Shown: one piece after another, positions 23,452-31,883 of the stretch
Numbering within the stretch: position 1 is the first letter of the stretch
Layout of the letters: every line of letters begins with the position of its first letter
Translations under genes and position numbers: made by a program
The notes under the pieces: model-generated
What the model was told of the DNA's origin: nothing
Databases searched by the model: none
The model's input: the letters and a program-made list of their open reading frames with translations, nothing else
Source of the DNA: Streptomyces cavernicola
GTDB taxonomy: Bacteria; Actinomycetota; Actinomycetes; Streptomycetales; Streptomycetaceae
Direction: 5' to 3'
DNA length: 64,000 bases
Assembly: GCF_029968035.1 (NCBI RefSeq)
Contig: NZ_JASCIQ010000019.1
Coordinates: 90,819 to 154,818, forward strand

Positions 23452-25155
23452 ATGACGCTCGCAGCGCACGAAGCAGCCCAGCACGCGGCCCGGAACGCAG
23501 CTCAGCACGCAGCCCGGAACACCGCCCGGAACGCGGCCCGCCGCACCGAGGAACTCCGCGCGGCGGCACGGCACTTGGGCCGCCGCCGATTCCTCACCGT
23601 GACCGGCGCGGCCGCCGCCCTCGCCTTCGCCACCCACCTGCCCGGCACCGGCGCCGCGCACGCCGCAGAACTGGACGCACGCCGCATATCCGACGACCCG
23701 TTCGCCATGGGCGTGGCCTCCGGCGACCCGCAGCCCGGCAACGTCGTGCTCTGGACCCGCCTCGCCCCCGAGCCGTACGAGGCGGACGGCGGCCTGCCCG
23801 CGCAGCGCGTCACCGTGGAGTGGGAGCTCGCCCACGACGACCGCTTCGCCCGCATCGCCAGACGCGGCTCCGTCACCGCGCACCCCGAGTTCGGCCACTC
23901 CGTGCACGTCGAGATCGACGGCCTGGACGCCGGCCGCGTCTACTACTACCGCTTCCGCACCGGCAGTTGGGTCAGCCCGGTCGGCCGCACCCGCACCGCC
24001 CCGGCCCGCGCCGCCGAGCTCTCCGCCCTGAAGCTCGCCGCGGTCTCCTGCCAGGCGTACCACGACGGCTGGTTCACGGCGTACGGGCACCTCGCCCAGG
24101 ACGACGTCGACCTGGTCCTGCACCTCGGGGACTACCTGTACGAGTACGCCGTGAACTCCGTCGGCGGCGCCCGCAACTACACCGACCGCGTGCTGCCCGC
24201 GCACTTCAACCGGGAGACGGTCACGCTCGACGACTACCGGATGCGCTACGGCCTCTACAAGTCCGACCCCGACCTGAGGGCCGCGCACGCCGCGCACCCC
24301 TTCCTCGTCACCTGGGACGACCACGAGACCGAGAACAACTACGCGGACGACATCCCGGAGAACTCCGTACCGCCCGAGGAGTTCCTGATCCGCCGGGCCG
24401 CCTCGTACCGCGCGTACTGGGAGAACCAGCCGCTGCGCAGCCCGCAGCAGCCGGACGGGCCCGACATGCAGCTCTACCGGCGGCTGCACTGGGGCCGCCT
24501 TGCCCAGTTCGACATCCTCGACACCCGCCAGTACCGCTCCGACCAGGCGTACGGCGACAAGGCGCACCCCGCGGGGCCCGAGACGGACGACCCGAAGCGC
24601 AGCATCACCGGGGCCACGCAGGAGCGCTGGCTGCTCGACGGGTGGCGGCAGTCGCAGGCGCTCTGGAACCTGGTGCCGCAGCAAGTCGTCGTGTCCCAGC
24701 GGGCGTTCGACCTCACGGACACGCCCAAGCTGTCCATGGACGCCTGGGACGGCTACCGCGCATCCCGCGCCCGGGTGCTCGACGGGGCGCGCGCGGCCGG
24801 GATCGACAACCTGATGGTGCTCACCGGCGACGTGCACCGCGGCTACGCCTTCGACATCAAGCAGGACTTCGACGACCCGGACTCCAAGACGCTCGGCGCG
24901 GAGATCGTCGCGACCTCCATCGCCAGCGGCAAGGACGGCGAGGAGAAGCCCGCCACCTGGGACACGTACATGCAGGCCAACCCGCACCTGAAGTTCTTCA
25001 ACGGGCGGCGCGGGTATGTGACGGTCGCCCTCGGCACGGACTCGGCGCGGGCCGACTTCAAGACGGTCTCCGCGGTGACGACGCCGGGCGCCCCGATCTC
25101 CACGGCGGCGTCGTTCGTGACGGAGGCGGGGAACCCGGGGCTGAAGCCGGCGTGA
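23452..25155 (+). CDS. phoD: Secreted alkaline phosphatase D
   Basis: A 567-residue Tat-exported phosphodiesterase/alkaline phosphatase. The twin-arginine signal is GRRRFLTVTGAAAALAFA at about residues 43-60, after an unusually long repetitive Ala/His/Arg/Asn N-region (HAARNAAQHAARNTARNAARR). PhoD hallmarks are AVSCQAYHDGW (the metal-ligand Cys), HLGDYLYEY, TWDDHETENNYADD and LTGDVHRGYAFD, which supply the Fe/Ca ligands. It would release phosphate from phosphoesters or teichoic acids outside the cell. I see no clear GTTCACC PHO box upstream. Confidence 0.93.
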   Translation: MTLAAHEAAQHAARNAAQHAARNTARNAARRTEELRAAARHLGRRRFLTVTGAAAALAFATHLPGTGAAHAAELDARRISDDPFAMGVASGDPQPGNVVLWTRLAPEPYEADGGLPAQRVTVEWELAHDDRFARIARRGSVTAHPEFGHSVHVEIDGLDAGRVYYYRFRTGSWVSPVGRTRTAPARAAELSALKLAAVSCQAYHDGWFTAYGHLAQDDVDLVLHLGDYLYEYAVNSVGGARNYTDRVLPAHFNRETVTLDDYRMRYGLYKSDPDLRAAHAAHPFLVTWDDHETENNYADDIPENSVPPEEFLIRRAASYRAYWENQPLRSPQQPDGPDMQLYRRLHWGRLAQFDILDTRQYRSDQAYGDKAHPAGPETDDPKRSITGATQERWLLDGWRQSQALWNLVPQQVVVSQRAFDLTDTPKLSMDAWDGYRASRARVLDGARAAGIDNLMVLTGDVHRGYAFDIKQDFDDPDSKTLGAEIVATSIASGKDGEEKPATWDTYMQANPHLKFFNGRRGYVTVALGTDSARADFKTVSAVTTPGAPISTAASFVTEAGNPGLKPA

Positions 25156-25177
25156 CTCCCGTACGGGAAAGGTGAGT

Positions 25178-26161
25178 TCACTCCCCGGGATAGCGGACGC
25201 CGACCTGCTCCCGTACGGCGTCGAGCGTCCGCATCACGGCGAGGGTGCCGTCGAGGGGGACCAGCGGGGACTCCTGCTCGCCCGCGCGCAGGCAGCGGAT
25301 CACCTCGGCCGCCTCGTGCCGGAGGGAGTCCCGCGGGCCCTCGCCGGTGAACTCCTCGGGCTCGCGGCCCGGCCGGTGCAGCACGAAGCGGTCCGGATGG
25401 AAGAACCCGTCGGGGATGTCGATACGGCCCCGGGAGCCCGTCACGGACGCGGTGACCGGGGTCGCCGCGTCGATGGAGCAGTGCACCAGAGCGTGAGCAC
25501 CGCTCTCCCAGGAGAGCAGTGCTCCCGTACGGAGATCGACGCTCTCCTCCGAGAGCACTGCTCTCGCCGTGATGGCCGAGGGCTCCCCGAGCAGCAGCTG
25601 CGCGAACGACACCGGGTACACCCCGAGGTCGAGCAGCGCGCCCCCGCCCTGCTTCGGATCGCGCAGCCGGTGGGACGGTTCGAAAGGGCCCGCGAGCCCG
25701 AAGTCGGCCTGGATCGTGCGGACTTCGCCGATCGCCCCGTCCGCGACCAGCTCCCGCAGGCGCCGGATCAGCGGATGGCAGTACATCCACATGGCCTCCA
25801 TCAGGAAGCTCCCGCGCGCCCGCGCCAGGCACACCAGCTCCTCGGCCTCCCGCGCGTTCAGCGTGAACGCCTTCTCGCACAGCACCGCGCGCCCCGCCTC
25901 CAGGCAGAGCCCGGCGGCCTCGCGGTGCGCGGAGTGCGGCGTCGCCACGTACACCACGTCGACGTCCTCGTCCGCCGCGAGCGAGGCCCAGTCCCCGTAC
26001 GCCCGCTCGATCCCGAAGCGGTCCGCGAACGCCTGCGCGCCCGCCCGCGTACGCGAGGCGACCGCCACCACCTCCGCGTCCGACTCCATGCCGACCAGTT
26101 CCGCAGTGAATCGCTCGGCGATCCAGCCGGTCGCGAGCACTCCCCACCGCACACGCCCCAT
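25178..26161 (-). CDS. Gfo/Idh/MocA-family oxidoreductase
   Basis: A 327-residue NAD(P)-dependent dehydrogenase. The Rossmann start VRWGVLATGWIAERF and the catalytic motif VLCEKAFTLN (EKP-like, with Ala for Pro) are visible, then MEAMWMYCHPLIRRL and GGGALLDLGVYPVSF. This pattern is closest to the trans-1,2-dihydrobenzene-1,2-diol dehydrogenase/sugar-dehydrogenase branch. ATG 26161 is chosen because GGGAGG lies 6 nt upstream. Its coding sequence contains a GAGAGC-ACT-GCTCTC dyad at about 25552. Confidence 0.88.
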   Translation of the reverse strand: MGRVRWGVLATGWIAERFTAELVGMESDAEVVAVASRTRAGAQAFADRFGIERAYGDWASLAADEDVDVVYVATPHSAHREAAGLCLEAGRAVLCEKAFTLNAREAEELVCLARARGSFLMEAMWMYCHPLIRRLRELVADGAIGEVRTIQADFGLAGPFEPSHRLRDPKQGGGALLDLGVYPVSFAQLLLGEPSAITARAVLSEESVDLRTGALLSWESGAHALVHCSIDAATPVTASVTGSRGRIDIPDGFFHPDRFVLHRPGREPEEFTGEGPRDSLRHEAAEVIRCLRAGEQESPLVPLDGTLAVMRTLDAVREQVGVRYPGE

Positions 26162-26270
26162 CCGGTGCCTCCCCTGGCCGAGCGTCCGGTCCCGGCCGGA
26201 CCGGCCGAGACCGGTCGGCCGAGCTGAGAGCATAGGCAGCCGAGGCAACTATGGGGAGGGGTTGAGGTAC

Positions 26271-27659
26271 GTGACGGCTGTGGACCGACGTTCGGCAGGG
26301 CGCAGGGAGCCGACGGCGGAGGGCGCGCCCGACCCCGGCAAGGCCGCGGCGCGGCGCACCGGACTCCTCACCACGTTCCTGCTCGGCGGCCTCACCGCGG
26401 TGCCGCCGCTGTCCATGGACATGTACCTGCCGGCGCTCCCCGAGGTCACCGACGCGCTGTCCGCGCCGGCCGCCACCGTGCAGCTGACGCTCACCGCCTG
26501 CCTCGCCGGGATGGCGCTCGGGCAGCTCGTGGTCGGGCCGATGAGCGACCGCTGGGGGCGGCGCCGCCCGCTCCTCGGCGGCATGCTCGTCTACATAGTG
26601 GCCACGGCCATCTGCGCCGTCGCGCCCGGCGTCGAACTCCTCGTCGCCTTCCGCCTGTTGCAGGGCCTCGCCGGGGCCGCGGGCATCGTCATAGCCCGCG
26701 CCGTCGTGCGCGACCTGTACGACGGCGTGGACATGGCCCGGTTCTTCTCCACCCTGATGCTGATCTCCGGGGTCGCCCCGATCGTCGCGCCGCTCGTCGG
26801 CGGCCAGGTGCTGCGCTTCACCGACTGGCGCGGCATCTTCGTCGTCCTCACCGCCATCGGCATCGCGCTCACCGCCCTCGTCTGGCGCCGCCTGCCCGAG
26901 ACCCTCACCCCGGAACGCCGCCAGTCCGGCGGGGGCGGCGAGGCGCTGCGGACCATGCGGGGGCTGCTCGGCGACCGGATCTTCGCCGGGTACACGTTCG
27001 CCGGCGGCTTCGCCTTCGCCGCCCTCTTCGCGTACATCTCGGCCTCCCCGTTCGTGGTCCAGGAGATCTACGGGGCATCCCCGCAGACCTTCTCGCTGCT
27101 CTTCGGGGTCAACTCGGTCGGCCTGATCCTCGTCGGCCAGATCAACGGCAAGATCCTCGTCGGCCGGGTCCGGCTCGACCGGGTCCTCGGCGTCGGCCTC
27201 GCCGTGATCACTCTCGCGGCGGGTGCGCTGCTCCTCCTCACGACCGGGGTGTTCGGCGACGCCCGGGAGGTCGGCCTGGTCCCGGTCGCCGCGGGCCTCT
27301 TCGTGCTGATGTCCGCGATGGGCATCACCCTGCCCAACACCAACGCCCTCGCCCTGCTGCGCACCCCGCACGCCGCGGGCTCCGCCTCCGCGCTGCTCGG
27401 CACCTCCTCGTTCCTCGTCGGCGCGGTCGCCTCGCCGCTCGTCGGCATCGCGGGCGAGCACACCGCCGTACCGATGGCCGTGGTCCAGCTGTCCTGCGCG
27501 CTGCTCGCCGTCGCCTGCTTCCTCGCCCTGTGCCGGCCGTGGACGACCCGCAACGAGCCTGGTGGTACGGAGGGGGCCGCACGTACGGAGGAGACTGGCC
27601 GTATGGAGGACACGGGCCGCACGGAGGACACGGGCCGCACGGAGGGGGCGGGACACTGA
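26271..27659 (+). CDS. Bcr/CflA-family multidrug efflux transporter (MFS)
   Basis: A 462-residue 12-TM major facilitator of the DHA1 Bcr/CflA type. LSMDMYLPALPEVT is the hallmark of TM1, GPMSDRWGRRRPLL is the loop 2-3 motif A, and LQGLAGAAGIVIARAVVRDL is motif C. Such pumps export bicyclomycin, chloramphenicol or peptides. The C-tail is a low-complexity tandem repeat (RTEDTGRTEDTGRTEGAGH) encoded by a repeated 18-nt unit. The start GTG 26271 is the best fit. The stop overlaps the following serine hydrolase start as CTGA. Confidence 0.88.
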   Translation: MTAVDRRSAGRREPTAEGAPDPGKAAARRTGLLTTFLLGGLTAVPPLSMDMYLPALPEVTDALSAPAATVQLTLTACLAGMALGQLVVGPMSDRWGRRRPLLGGMLVYIVATAICAVAPGVELLVAFRLLQGLAGAAGIVIARAVVRDLYDGVDMARFFSTLMLISGVAPIVAPLVGGQVLRFTDWRGIFVVLTAIGIALTALVWRRLPETLTPERRQSGGGGEALRTMRGLLGDRIFAGYTFAGGFAFAALFAYISASPFVVQEIYGASPQTFSLLFGVNSVGLILVGQINGKILVGRVRLDRVLGVGLAVITLAAGALLLLTTGVFGDAREVGLVPVAAGLFVLMSAMGITLPNTNALALLRTPHAAGSASALLGTSSFLVGAVASPLVGIAGEHTAVPMAVVQLSCALLAVACFLALCRPWTTRNEPGGTEGAARTEETGRMEDTGRTEDTGRTEGAGH

Positions 27660-28771
27660 CCTCGCCACGGCTGCGCAGCGGCCCGCCCGAGCGGGCCGGA
27701 CTCGACCCCGGGCAGCTGCGGCTGCTCGTCGACGGCGTGCGCGCGCTGCCCGGCACGTGGTGCGCGGGCGCGGTCGCGGTCGCCGGACGCGGACCCGTCG
27801 TCGCCGTCGAGGAGGCGGCCGGCTGGGCGGTCCGGTACGCCGCCGAGGGCGCGGAACTGCCCGAGCACCGGCGCGTCCCCATGACCCTCGGCACGCCCTT
27901 CGACCTGGCCTCGCTCACCAAGCTCTTCACCGCCGTCGCCGCCGTCCAGCAGATCGAGCGCGGCACCCTCGGCATCGACGCCAGGATCGCGGCGTACGCC
28001 CCCGAGCTCACCGCGGCCGCCGACCACGGCATCACCGTGCGCCACCTGCTCACCCACACCTCGGGCCTGCGCCCCGAACTCCCGCTGTACGACTGCCCGG
28101 ACGGGCCCGCGATGCTCGCCGCGCTGCGCGCCGAGGAACCGATCGCCGAGCCCGGCGGGGCGTACCTCTACTCCGACCTGAACATGCTGCTGCTCCAGCA
28201 GGTCCTGGAGCGCCTCACCCGGCGCCGCCTCGACCGGCTGATCCGCGAGGGCGTCACCCGGCCCCTCGGCATGCGCGCCACCGGCTTCGGGCCCTGCCCG
28301 TCCGCCGCCGCCACCGAGGACCAGCGCCGGCCTCGCGCGAAGCTGGACCGGGGGATGGTGCGGGGGGTGGTGCACGACGAGAACGCGTACGCGCTCGGGG
28401 GTGTCGCCGGGCACGCGGGGCTCTTCTCCGCCGCGCGCGACCTGGCGGTGTTCTGCCGCACGCTGCTCGGGGGCGGTGCGTACGGGACGGCGCGCATCCT
28501 CGGGCCCGACTTCGTGGAGCTGCTGCTCCGCCCGCCGGGGCTGGGGTTTCTGGTCGACCAGGCGTGGTTCATGGGGGAGTTGGCGGGGCGCGGGGCTGCG
28601 GGGCACACGGGGTTCACGGGGACGTCCCTGGTCCTCGACCGGGCCACGGACACGTTCCTGGTGCTGCTCGCGAACACGGTTCATCCGGTCCGGCGGGCGC
28701 CGGCCAACGGCCCGCGGTCGGCCGCGGCGACCCGCCTGGCAAGAGCGGTCACGGGCCCGCCCCCACGCTGA
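27656..28771 (+). CDS. Serine hydrolase of the beta-lactamase/PBP-like family
   Basis: A 371-residue class C beta-lactamase-fold enzyme. SLTK (in DLASLTKLFT) supplies the nucleophile Ser and Lys, YSD (in YLYSDLN) the second motif, and HTG (in GHTGFTG) the third. No signal peptide is visible, so it is likely a cytoplasmic esterase- or peptidase-like member. The conserved N-terminus LRSGPPERAGLDP lies upstream of any suitable ATG/GTG; the frame can start at CTG 27656, overlapping the transporter stop as CTGA, with GGAGG 10 nt upstream. GTG 27530 would force a 130-nt overlap and a low-complexity leader. Confidence 0.82.
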   Translation: MTSPRLRSGPPERAGLDPGQLRLLVDGVRALPGTWCAGAVAVAGRGPVVAVEEAAGWAVRYAAEGAELPEHRRVPMTLGTPFDLASLTKLFTAVAAVQQIERGTLGIDARIAAYAPELTAAADHGITVRHLLTHTSGLRPELPLYDCPDGPAMLAALRAEEPIAEPGGAYLYSDLNMLLLQQVLERLTRRRLDRLIREGVTRPLGMRATGFGPCPSAAATEDQRRPRAKLDRGMVRGVVHDENAYALGGVAGHAGLFSAARDLAVFCRTLLGGGAYGTARILGPDFVELLLRPPGLGFLVDQAWFMGELAGRGAAGHTGFTGTSLVLDRATDTFLVLLANTVHPVRRAPANGPRSAAATRLARAVTGPPPR

Positions 28772-28777
28772 CCTCTC

Positions 28778-29036
28778 CCCACCCCGCCCCTTCCCGAAAG
28801 CTTGCAGCAGCTTCGGGGCTGCGCCCCGGACCCCGCTGCTCGTTCGTCTGCTGCGCCGTCGTGGCTGGTCGCGCCCACGCGGCGGAGCCGCAAGTGTCAC
28901 AGCCCCGCGCCCCTGTCGGGGCCCGTATCACCGACCCAATTCAGCCCCTCCGGCGTTTGAGGAGCGGGGGTCCGGGGGCTGGCCCCCGAAGCGCCGCAGG
29001 CTTTCGGGAAGGGGCGGGGTGGGGAGAAAATCCGCC
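28778..29036. repeat. Intergenic modular repeat with inverted ends (copy at 28.8 kb)
   Basis: The 303-nt gap between the hydrolase and the next gene is filled by this repeat. It begins with CCCCACCCCGCCCCTTCCCGAAAG-type sequence and ends with its reverse complement (CTTTCGGGAAGGGGCGGGG). Between them are modules seen in other gaps of the window: GGTCGCGC-type, CCCCTCCGGCGTTTGAGGAG and GGTCCGGGGGCTGGCCCCCG. Other copies are at 38.98, 43.8, 50.1, 54.0 and 59.7 kb. Confidence 0.85.
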
Positions 29037-29061
29037 CGGAGGGCGAGGGGCGCGCCGCAGG

Positions 29062-29077
29062 TACGATTCCCCAGGTG
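29062..29077 (+). promoter_or_regulatory. Leaderless promoter of the Rsm22-like gene
   Basis: TACGAT (29062-29067) lies 7 nt before GTG 29075, with no Shine-Dalgarno between. The transcript probably begins at or beside the start codon. Confidence 0.5.
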
Positions 29078-30088
29078 AACGCCCCCACCCCCACCCCCGC
29101 CGAAGCACTGCGCACCGCACTCGCGGGCCTGCTCGACGGGCTGCCGCCCAAGCAGGCCACGCAGGCCGTGGACCGCCTGATCGCCAACTACCGGGGCCGC
29201 ACCCCGACCGACGCCCCCGTGCTGCGGGACCGCTCGGACGTCGCGGCCTACGCGGCGTACCGGATGCCCGCCACGTTCGAGGCCGTGCGGTCCGCCCTCG
29301 ACGCCTTCGCGGCCGCGGCCCCCGAGGGCTGGGCCCCGGGCAGCCATGTCGACATCGGCGGCGGTACGGGAGCGGCCACCTGGGCGGTCAGCGCGACCTG
29401 GCCGACGGAGCGGCCCGTCACCGTCCTCGACTGGGCCGAGCCCGCCCTCGCCCTGGGGCGTGAACTGGCCGAGTCCAACCCCCTGTTGAGCGCCGCGCGC
29501 TGGCAGCGCTCTCGTATCGGAGCAGCGCTCACCGTCGAGAGCACCGCTCTCGTCACGATCTCGTACGTGCTCGGCGAGCTGACCGAGGCCGACCGCGGCT
29601 CGGTCGTCGAGGCCGCCGCCGACGCCGGCGAGACCGTCGTGATCATCGAGCCCGGCACCCCCGACGGCTACGCCCGCGTCATCGAGGCCAGGGACCGCCT
29701 GATCGCCGCGGGGATGCGCATCGCCGCCCCCTGCCCGCACAGCGCGGCCTGCCCCATCGAGCCCGGCAAGGACTGGTGCCACTTCTCGTCCCGCGTCAGC
29801 CGCTCCTCCCTGCACCGCAAGGTCAAGGGCGGCTCGCTCGCGTACGAGGACGAGAAGTTCAGCTATGTCGCCGCCACCCGCCTGCCGGCCGTCCCCGCGC
29901 AGGGCCGGATCGTCCGCAAGCCCCAGATCCGCAAGGGCCAGGTGCTGCTCGACCTCTGCGAGCCGGAGGGCGCGCTGGCCCGCTCCACGGTGACCAAGCG
30001 CCAAGGCGTCCGCTACAAGGCGGCCCGGGACGCGGAGTGGGGCGACGCCTGGCCGCCCGCGGAGCAGAGCGCAGGCTCAACCGACTAG
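29075..30088 (+). CDS. Rsm22-family (METTL17-like) small-subunit rRNA-associated methyltransferase
   Basis: A 337-residue SAM methyltransferase-fold protein of the Rsm22 family, linked to assembly of the small ribosomal subunit. SAM motif I is HVDIGGGTGAATWAV. The Cys-rich segment CPHSAACPIEPGKDWCHF plus LDLCEPEG supplies four Cys in the pattern that binds an Fe-S cluster in Rsm22/METTL17. RYKAARDAEWGDAWPP closes the protein. GTG 29075 follows a leaderless-type promoter. Its stop overlaps the convergent DDAH gene by 4 nt. Confidence 0.9.
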   Translation: MNAPTPTPAEALRTALAGLLDGLPPKQATQAVDRLIANYRGRTPTDAPVLRDRSDVAAYAAYRMPATFEAVRSALDAFAAAAPEGWAPGSHVDIGGGTGAATWAVSATWPTERPVTVLDWAEPALALGRELAESNPLLSAARWQRSRIGAALTVESTALVTISYVLGELTEADRGSVVEAAADAGETVVIIEPGTPDGYARVIEARDRLIAAGMRIAAPCPHSAACPIEPGKDWCHFSSRVSRSSLHRKVKGGSLAYEDEKFSYVAATRLPAVPAQGRIVRKPQIRKGQVLLDLCEPEGALARSTVTKRQGVRYKAARDAEWGDAWPPAEQSAGSTD

Positions 30089-30906
30089 CAACGCAGCTCC
30101 TGCGTACAGCACTTGACGCTGCCGCCGCCCTTGAGCAGCTCGCCCAGGTCCATCCCGATCGGCTCGAAGCCGCGCTGCCTGAGCGGTTCGAAGAGGCCCA
30201 CCGCGGCCTGCGGCAGCAGCACGTGCAGGCCGTCCGAGACCGCGTTCAGGCCGAACGCCGCGGCGTCCGGCCGCTCGGCGATCAGCGCGTCGGGGAAGAG
30301 CCGGCGCAGCACGGCCCGGCTGCCGGGCGAGAACGCGCCGGGGTAGTACGCCACCTCGTCCGCCGCGTCGTCGAGGACCGCGAGCGCGGTGTCGAGGTGG
30401 TAGTAGCGCGGGTCGACCAGGTCGAGCCCGATCACCGGCCGCCCGAAGAACTCCTGGGCCTCGCCGTGCGACAGCGGGCTGGCCCGGAAGCCGCGCCCGG
30501 CGAGCACGTACGAGGCGGTGACGGCGAAGTCGCCCTCGCCCTCGTTGATGTGCACCGGCTCGCACAACTCGCCCTCGGGGAAGCCGTGTTCACGGAACCA
30601 GTCGAGGTGCGCGGCGGCCTCGGGAGCGCGCTCGGCATGGGCGAAGCGCGCACCGAGCACCCGGCCGTCGATCACCGTCGCGCCGTTCGCGGCGAAGACC
30701 ATGTCGGGCAGGTCGGGGCGGGGGGTGAGCTCCTCGACGGTGTGGCCGAGCGAGCGGTAGCGCTCCCTCAGGTCCTCCCACTGCGCGACGGCCAGGGACA
30801 CGTCGACGGGCTTGCGGGGGTCCATCCACGGATTGATGGAGTACGAGACCTCGAAGTGCGCGGGTGAGCACATCAGGTAGCGCCGGGGTGTGGCGTGACG
30901 AGGCAA
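30085..30906 (-). CDS. ddaH: Dimethylargininase (NG,NG-dimethylarginine dimethylaminohydrolase)
   Basis: A 273-residue amidinotransferase-fold enzyme that hydrolyses methylated arginine to citrulline and methylamine; related proteins act as arginine deiminases or ornithine-forming enzymes. MCSPAHFEVSYSINPWMDP is the family start, DMVFAANGATVIDG carries substrate-binding residues, YHLDTALAVLDD holds the catalytic His, and GGGSVKCCTQEL near the C-terminus the nucleophilic Cys. Start TTG 30906 has GGAG 6 nt upstream and matches the family start. It is divergent from a TetR gene, with a 20-bp palindrome between. Confidence 0.9.
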   Translation of the reverse strand: MPRHATPRRYLMCSPAHFEVSYSINPWMDPRKPVDVSLAVAQWEDLRERYRSLGHTVEELTPRPDLPDMVFAANGATVIDGRVLGARFAHAERAPEAAAHLDWFREHGFPEGELCEPVHINEGEGDFAVTASYVLAGRGFRASPLSHGEAQEFFGRPVIGLDLVDPRYYHLDTALAVLDDAADEVAYYPGAFSPGSRAVLRRLFPDALIAERPDAAAFGLNAVSDGLHVLLPQAAVGLFEPLRQRGFEPIGMDLGELLKGGGSVKCCTQELRC

Positions 30907-31042
30907 TGAGGGCTCCTCACGGTGGTCGTTGCGGCCGGGGTTCGGCCGCTCGGATGCTGCCCATGGTCCGCTGCGGACAGCCCTCCCGCGCGGTGGCGAA
31001 CGGGTTGTTCTCCGGCTGTGCCGCACGCGTTCACACCGAATC

Positions 31043-31062
31043 GAGACGATACGTATCGACTC
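31043..31062. promoter_or_regulatory. Near-perfect 20-bp palindrome, probable TetR operator
   Basis: GAGACGATACGTATCGACTC has a perfect 12-bp core CGATACGTATCG and only one mismatched base pair in the arms. It covers the -35 region of the downstream TetR promoter (TACATT -10 at 31073-31078) and lies 137-156 nt before ddaH. This is the expected size and position for a TetR autorepressor site. Confidence 0.8.
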
Positions 31063-31084
31063 ATCCCGCTGCTACATTCGCCCC

Positions 31085-31720
31085 ATGGCGACCAAGACAG
31101 CACCCGACGCATCGCGGCGCAGCGAGCGCTCCCGCCGCGCCATCTACGACGCCGCCCTCGCCCTCATCGGCGAGGTCGGATACGCCAGGACCACCATCGA
31201 GGGCATCGCCGCCCGCGCCGGAGTCGGCAAGCAGACGATCTACCGCTGGTGGTCGTCGAAGGCGGAAGTGCTGCTCGAAGCCTTCGTCGACCTCGGCGAG
31301 CGCAACATGGCCGCCGCCGCGGAGGCCTCCGGCGTCGACCCGGCCGAGGCCCGCGCCCTGCCCGACACCGGGGACCTCGCGGCCGACCTGAAGAACGTGC
31401 TGCGCGCCACCGTCGACGAGCTCAACGACCCCGGCTTCGAGATCCCGTACCGCGCGCTCGCCGCCGAGGGGATCATCGACCGCGACCTCAGCGCCCGTGT
31501 CGTCGAGCAGCTCCTCGAACCCGGACTGCAGCTGTACGTGGCCCGGCTGCGCGCCGCCCAGGAGACCGGCGAGCTGCGCGCCGACCTCGACCCGCGGATC
31601 GCCCTCGAACTCTTCCTCTCGCCGATCGCGCAACGCTGGCTGCAGGGCACCGGCGAGCTCTCGCACGCGTACGCGGACACCCTCGTCGAGTACGCGCTCG
31701 GCGGCCTCGCCCCGCGCTGA
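31085..31720 (+). CDS. TetR-family regulator
   Basis: A 211-residue TetR protein with helix-turn-helix RAIYDAALALIGEVGYARTTIEGIAARAGVGKQTIYRWWSSKAEVL and a TetR_C-like helical effector domain (DPGFEIPYRALAAEGIIDRDL, LELFLSPIAQRWLQG). ATG 31085 lies 6 nt after a TACATT -10 with no Shine-Dalgarno, so the transcript is probably leaderless. The palindrome upstream suggests it controls itself and possibly the divergent ddaH. A 15-nt tandem repeat begins at its stop codon. Confidence 0.92.
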   Translation: MATKTAPDASRRSERSRRAIYDAALALIGEVGYARTTIEGIAARAGVGKQTIYRWWSSKAEVLLEAFVDLGERNMAAAAEASGVDPAEARALPDTGDLAADLKNVLRATVDELNDPGFEIPYRALAAEGIIDRDLSARVVEQLLEPGLQLYVARLRAAQETGELRADLDPRIALELFLSPIAQRWLQGTGELSHAYADTLVEYALGGLAPR

Positions 31721-31862
31721 GCCGACCCGCGCTGAGCCGACCCGGTCTGAGCCGACCCGGTCTGAGCCGACCCGGTCTGAGCCGACCCGGTCTGAGCCGA
31801 CCCGGTCTGAGCCGACCCGGTCTGAGCCGACCCGGTCTGAGTCGATCTGCGCTGAGCCGACC
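31718..31862. repeat. 15-nt tandem repeat after the TetR gene
   Basis: The unit TGAGCCGACCCGGTC (15 nt) is repeated about nine to ten times, with variants (GCGCT for GGTCT) at both ends. The first unit contains the TetR stop codon. It fills the gap to the convergent GDPD gene. Confidence 0.9.
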
Positions 31863-31883
31863 TGGGCCGTGCGACGCCCGAGC

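Noticed and set aside
27530..27655. GTG start for the serine hydrolase within the transporter gene
   Set aside because: It would add a YGGHGPHGG-type repeat leader that is only the other frame of the transporter tail and a 130-nt overlap.
31720..31880. Protein-coding EPTRS repeat
   Set aside because: The frame has no start signal or flanking conserved domain and is explained by the 15-nt tandem repeat.
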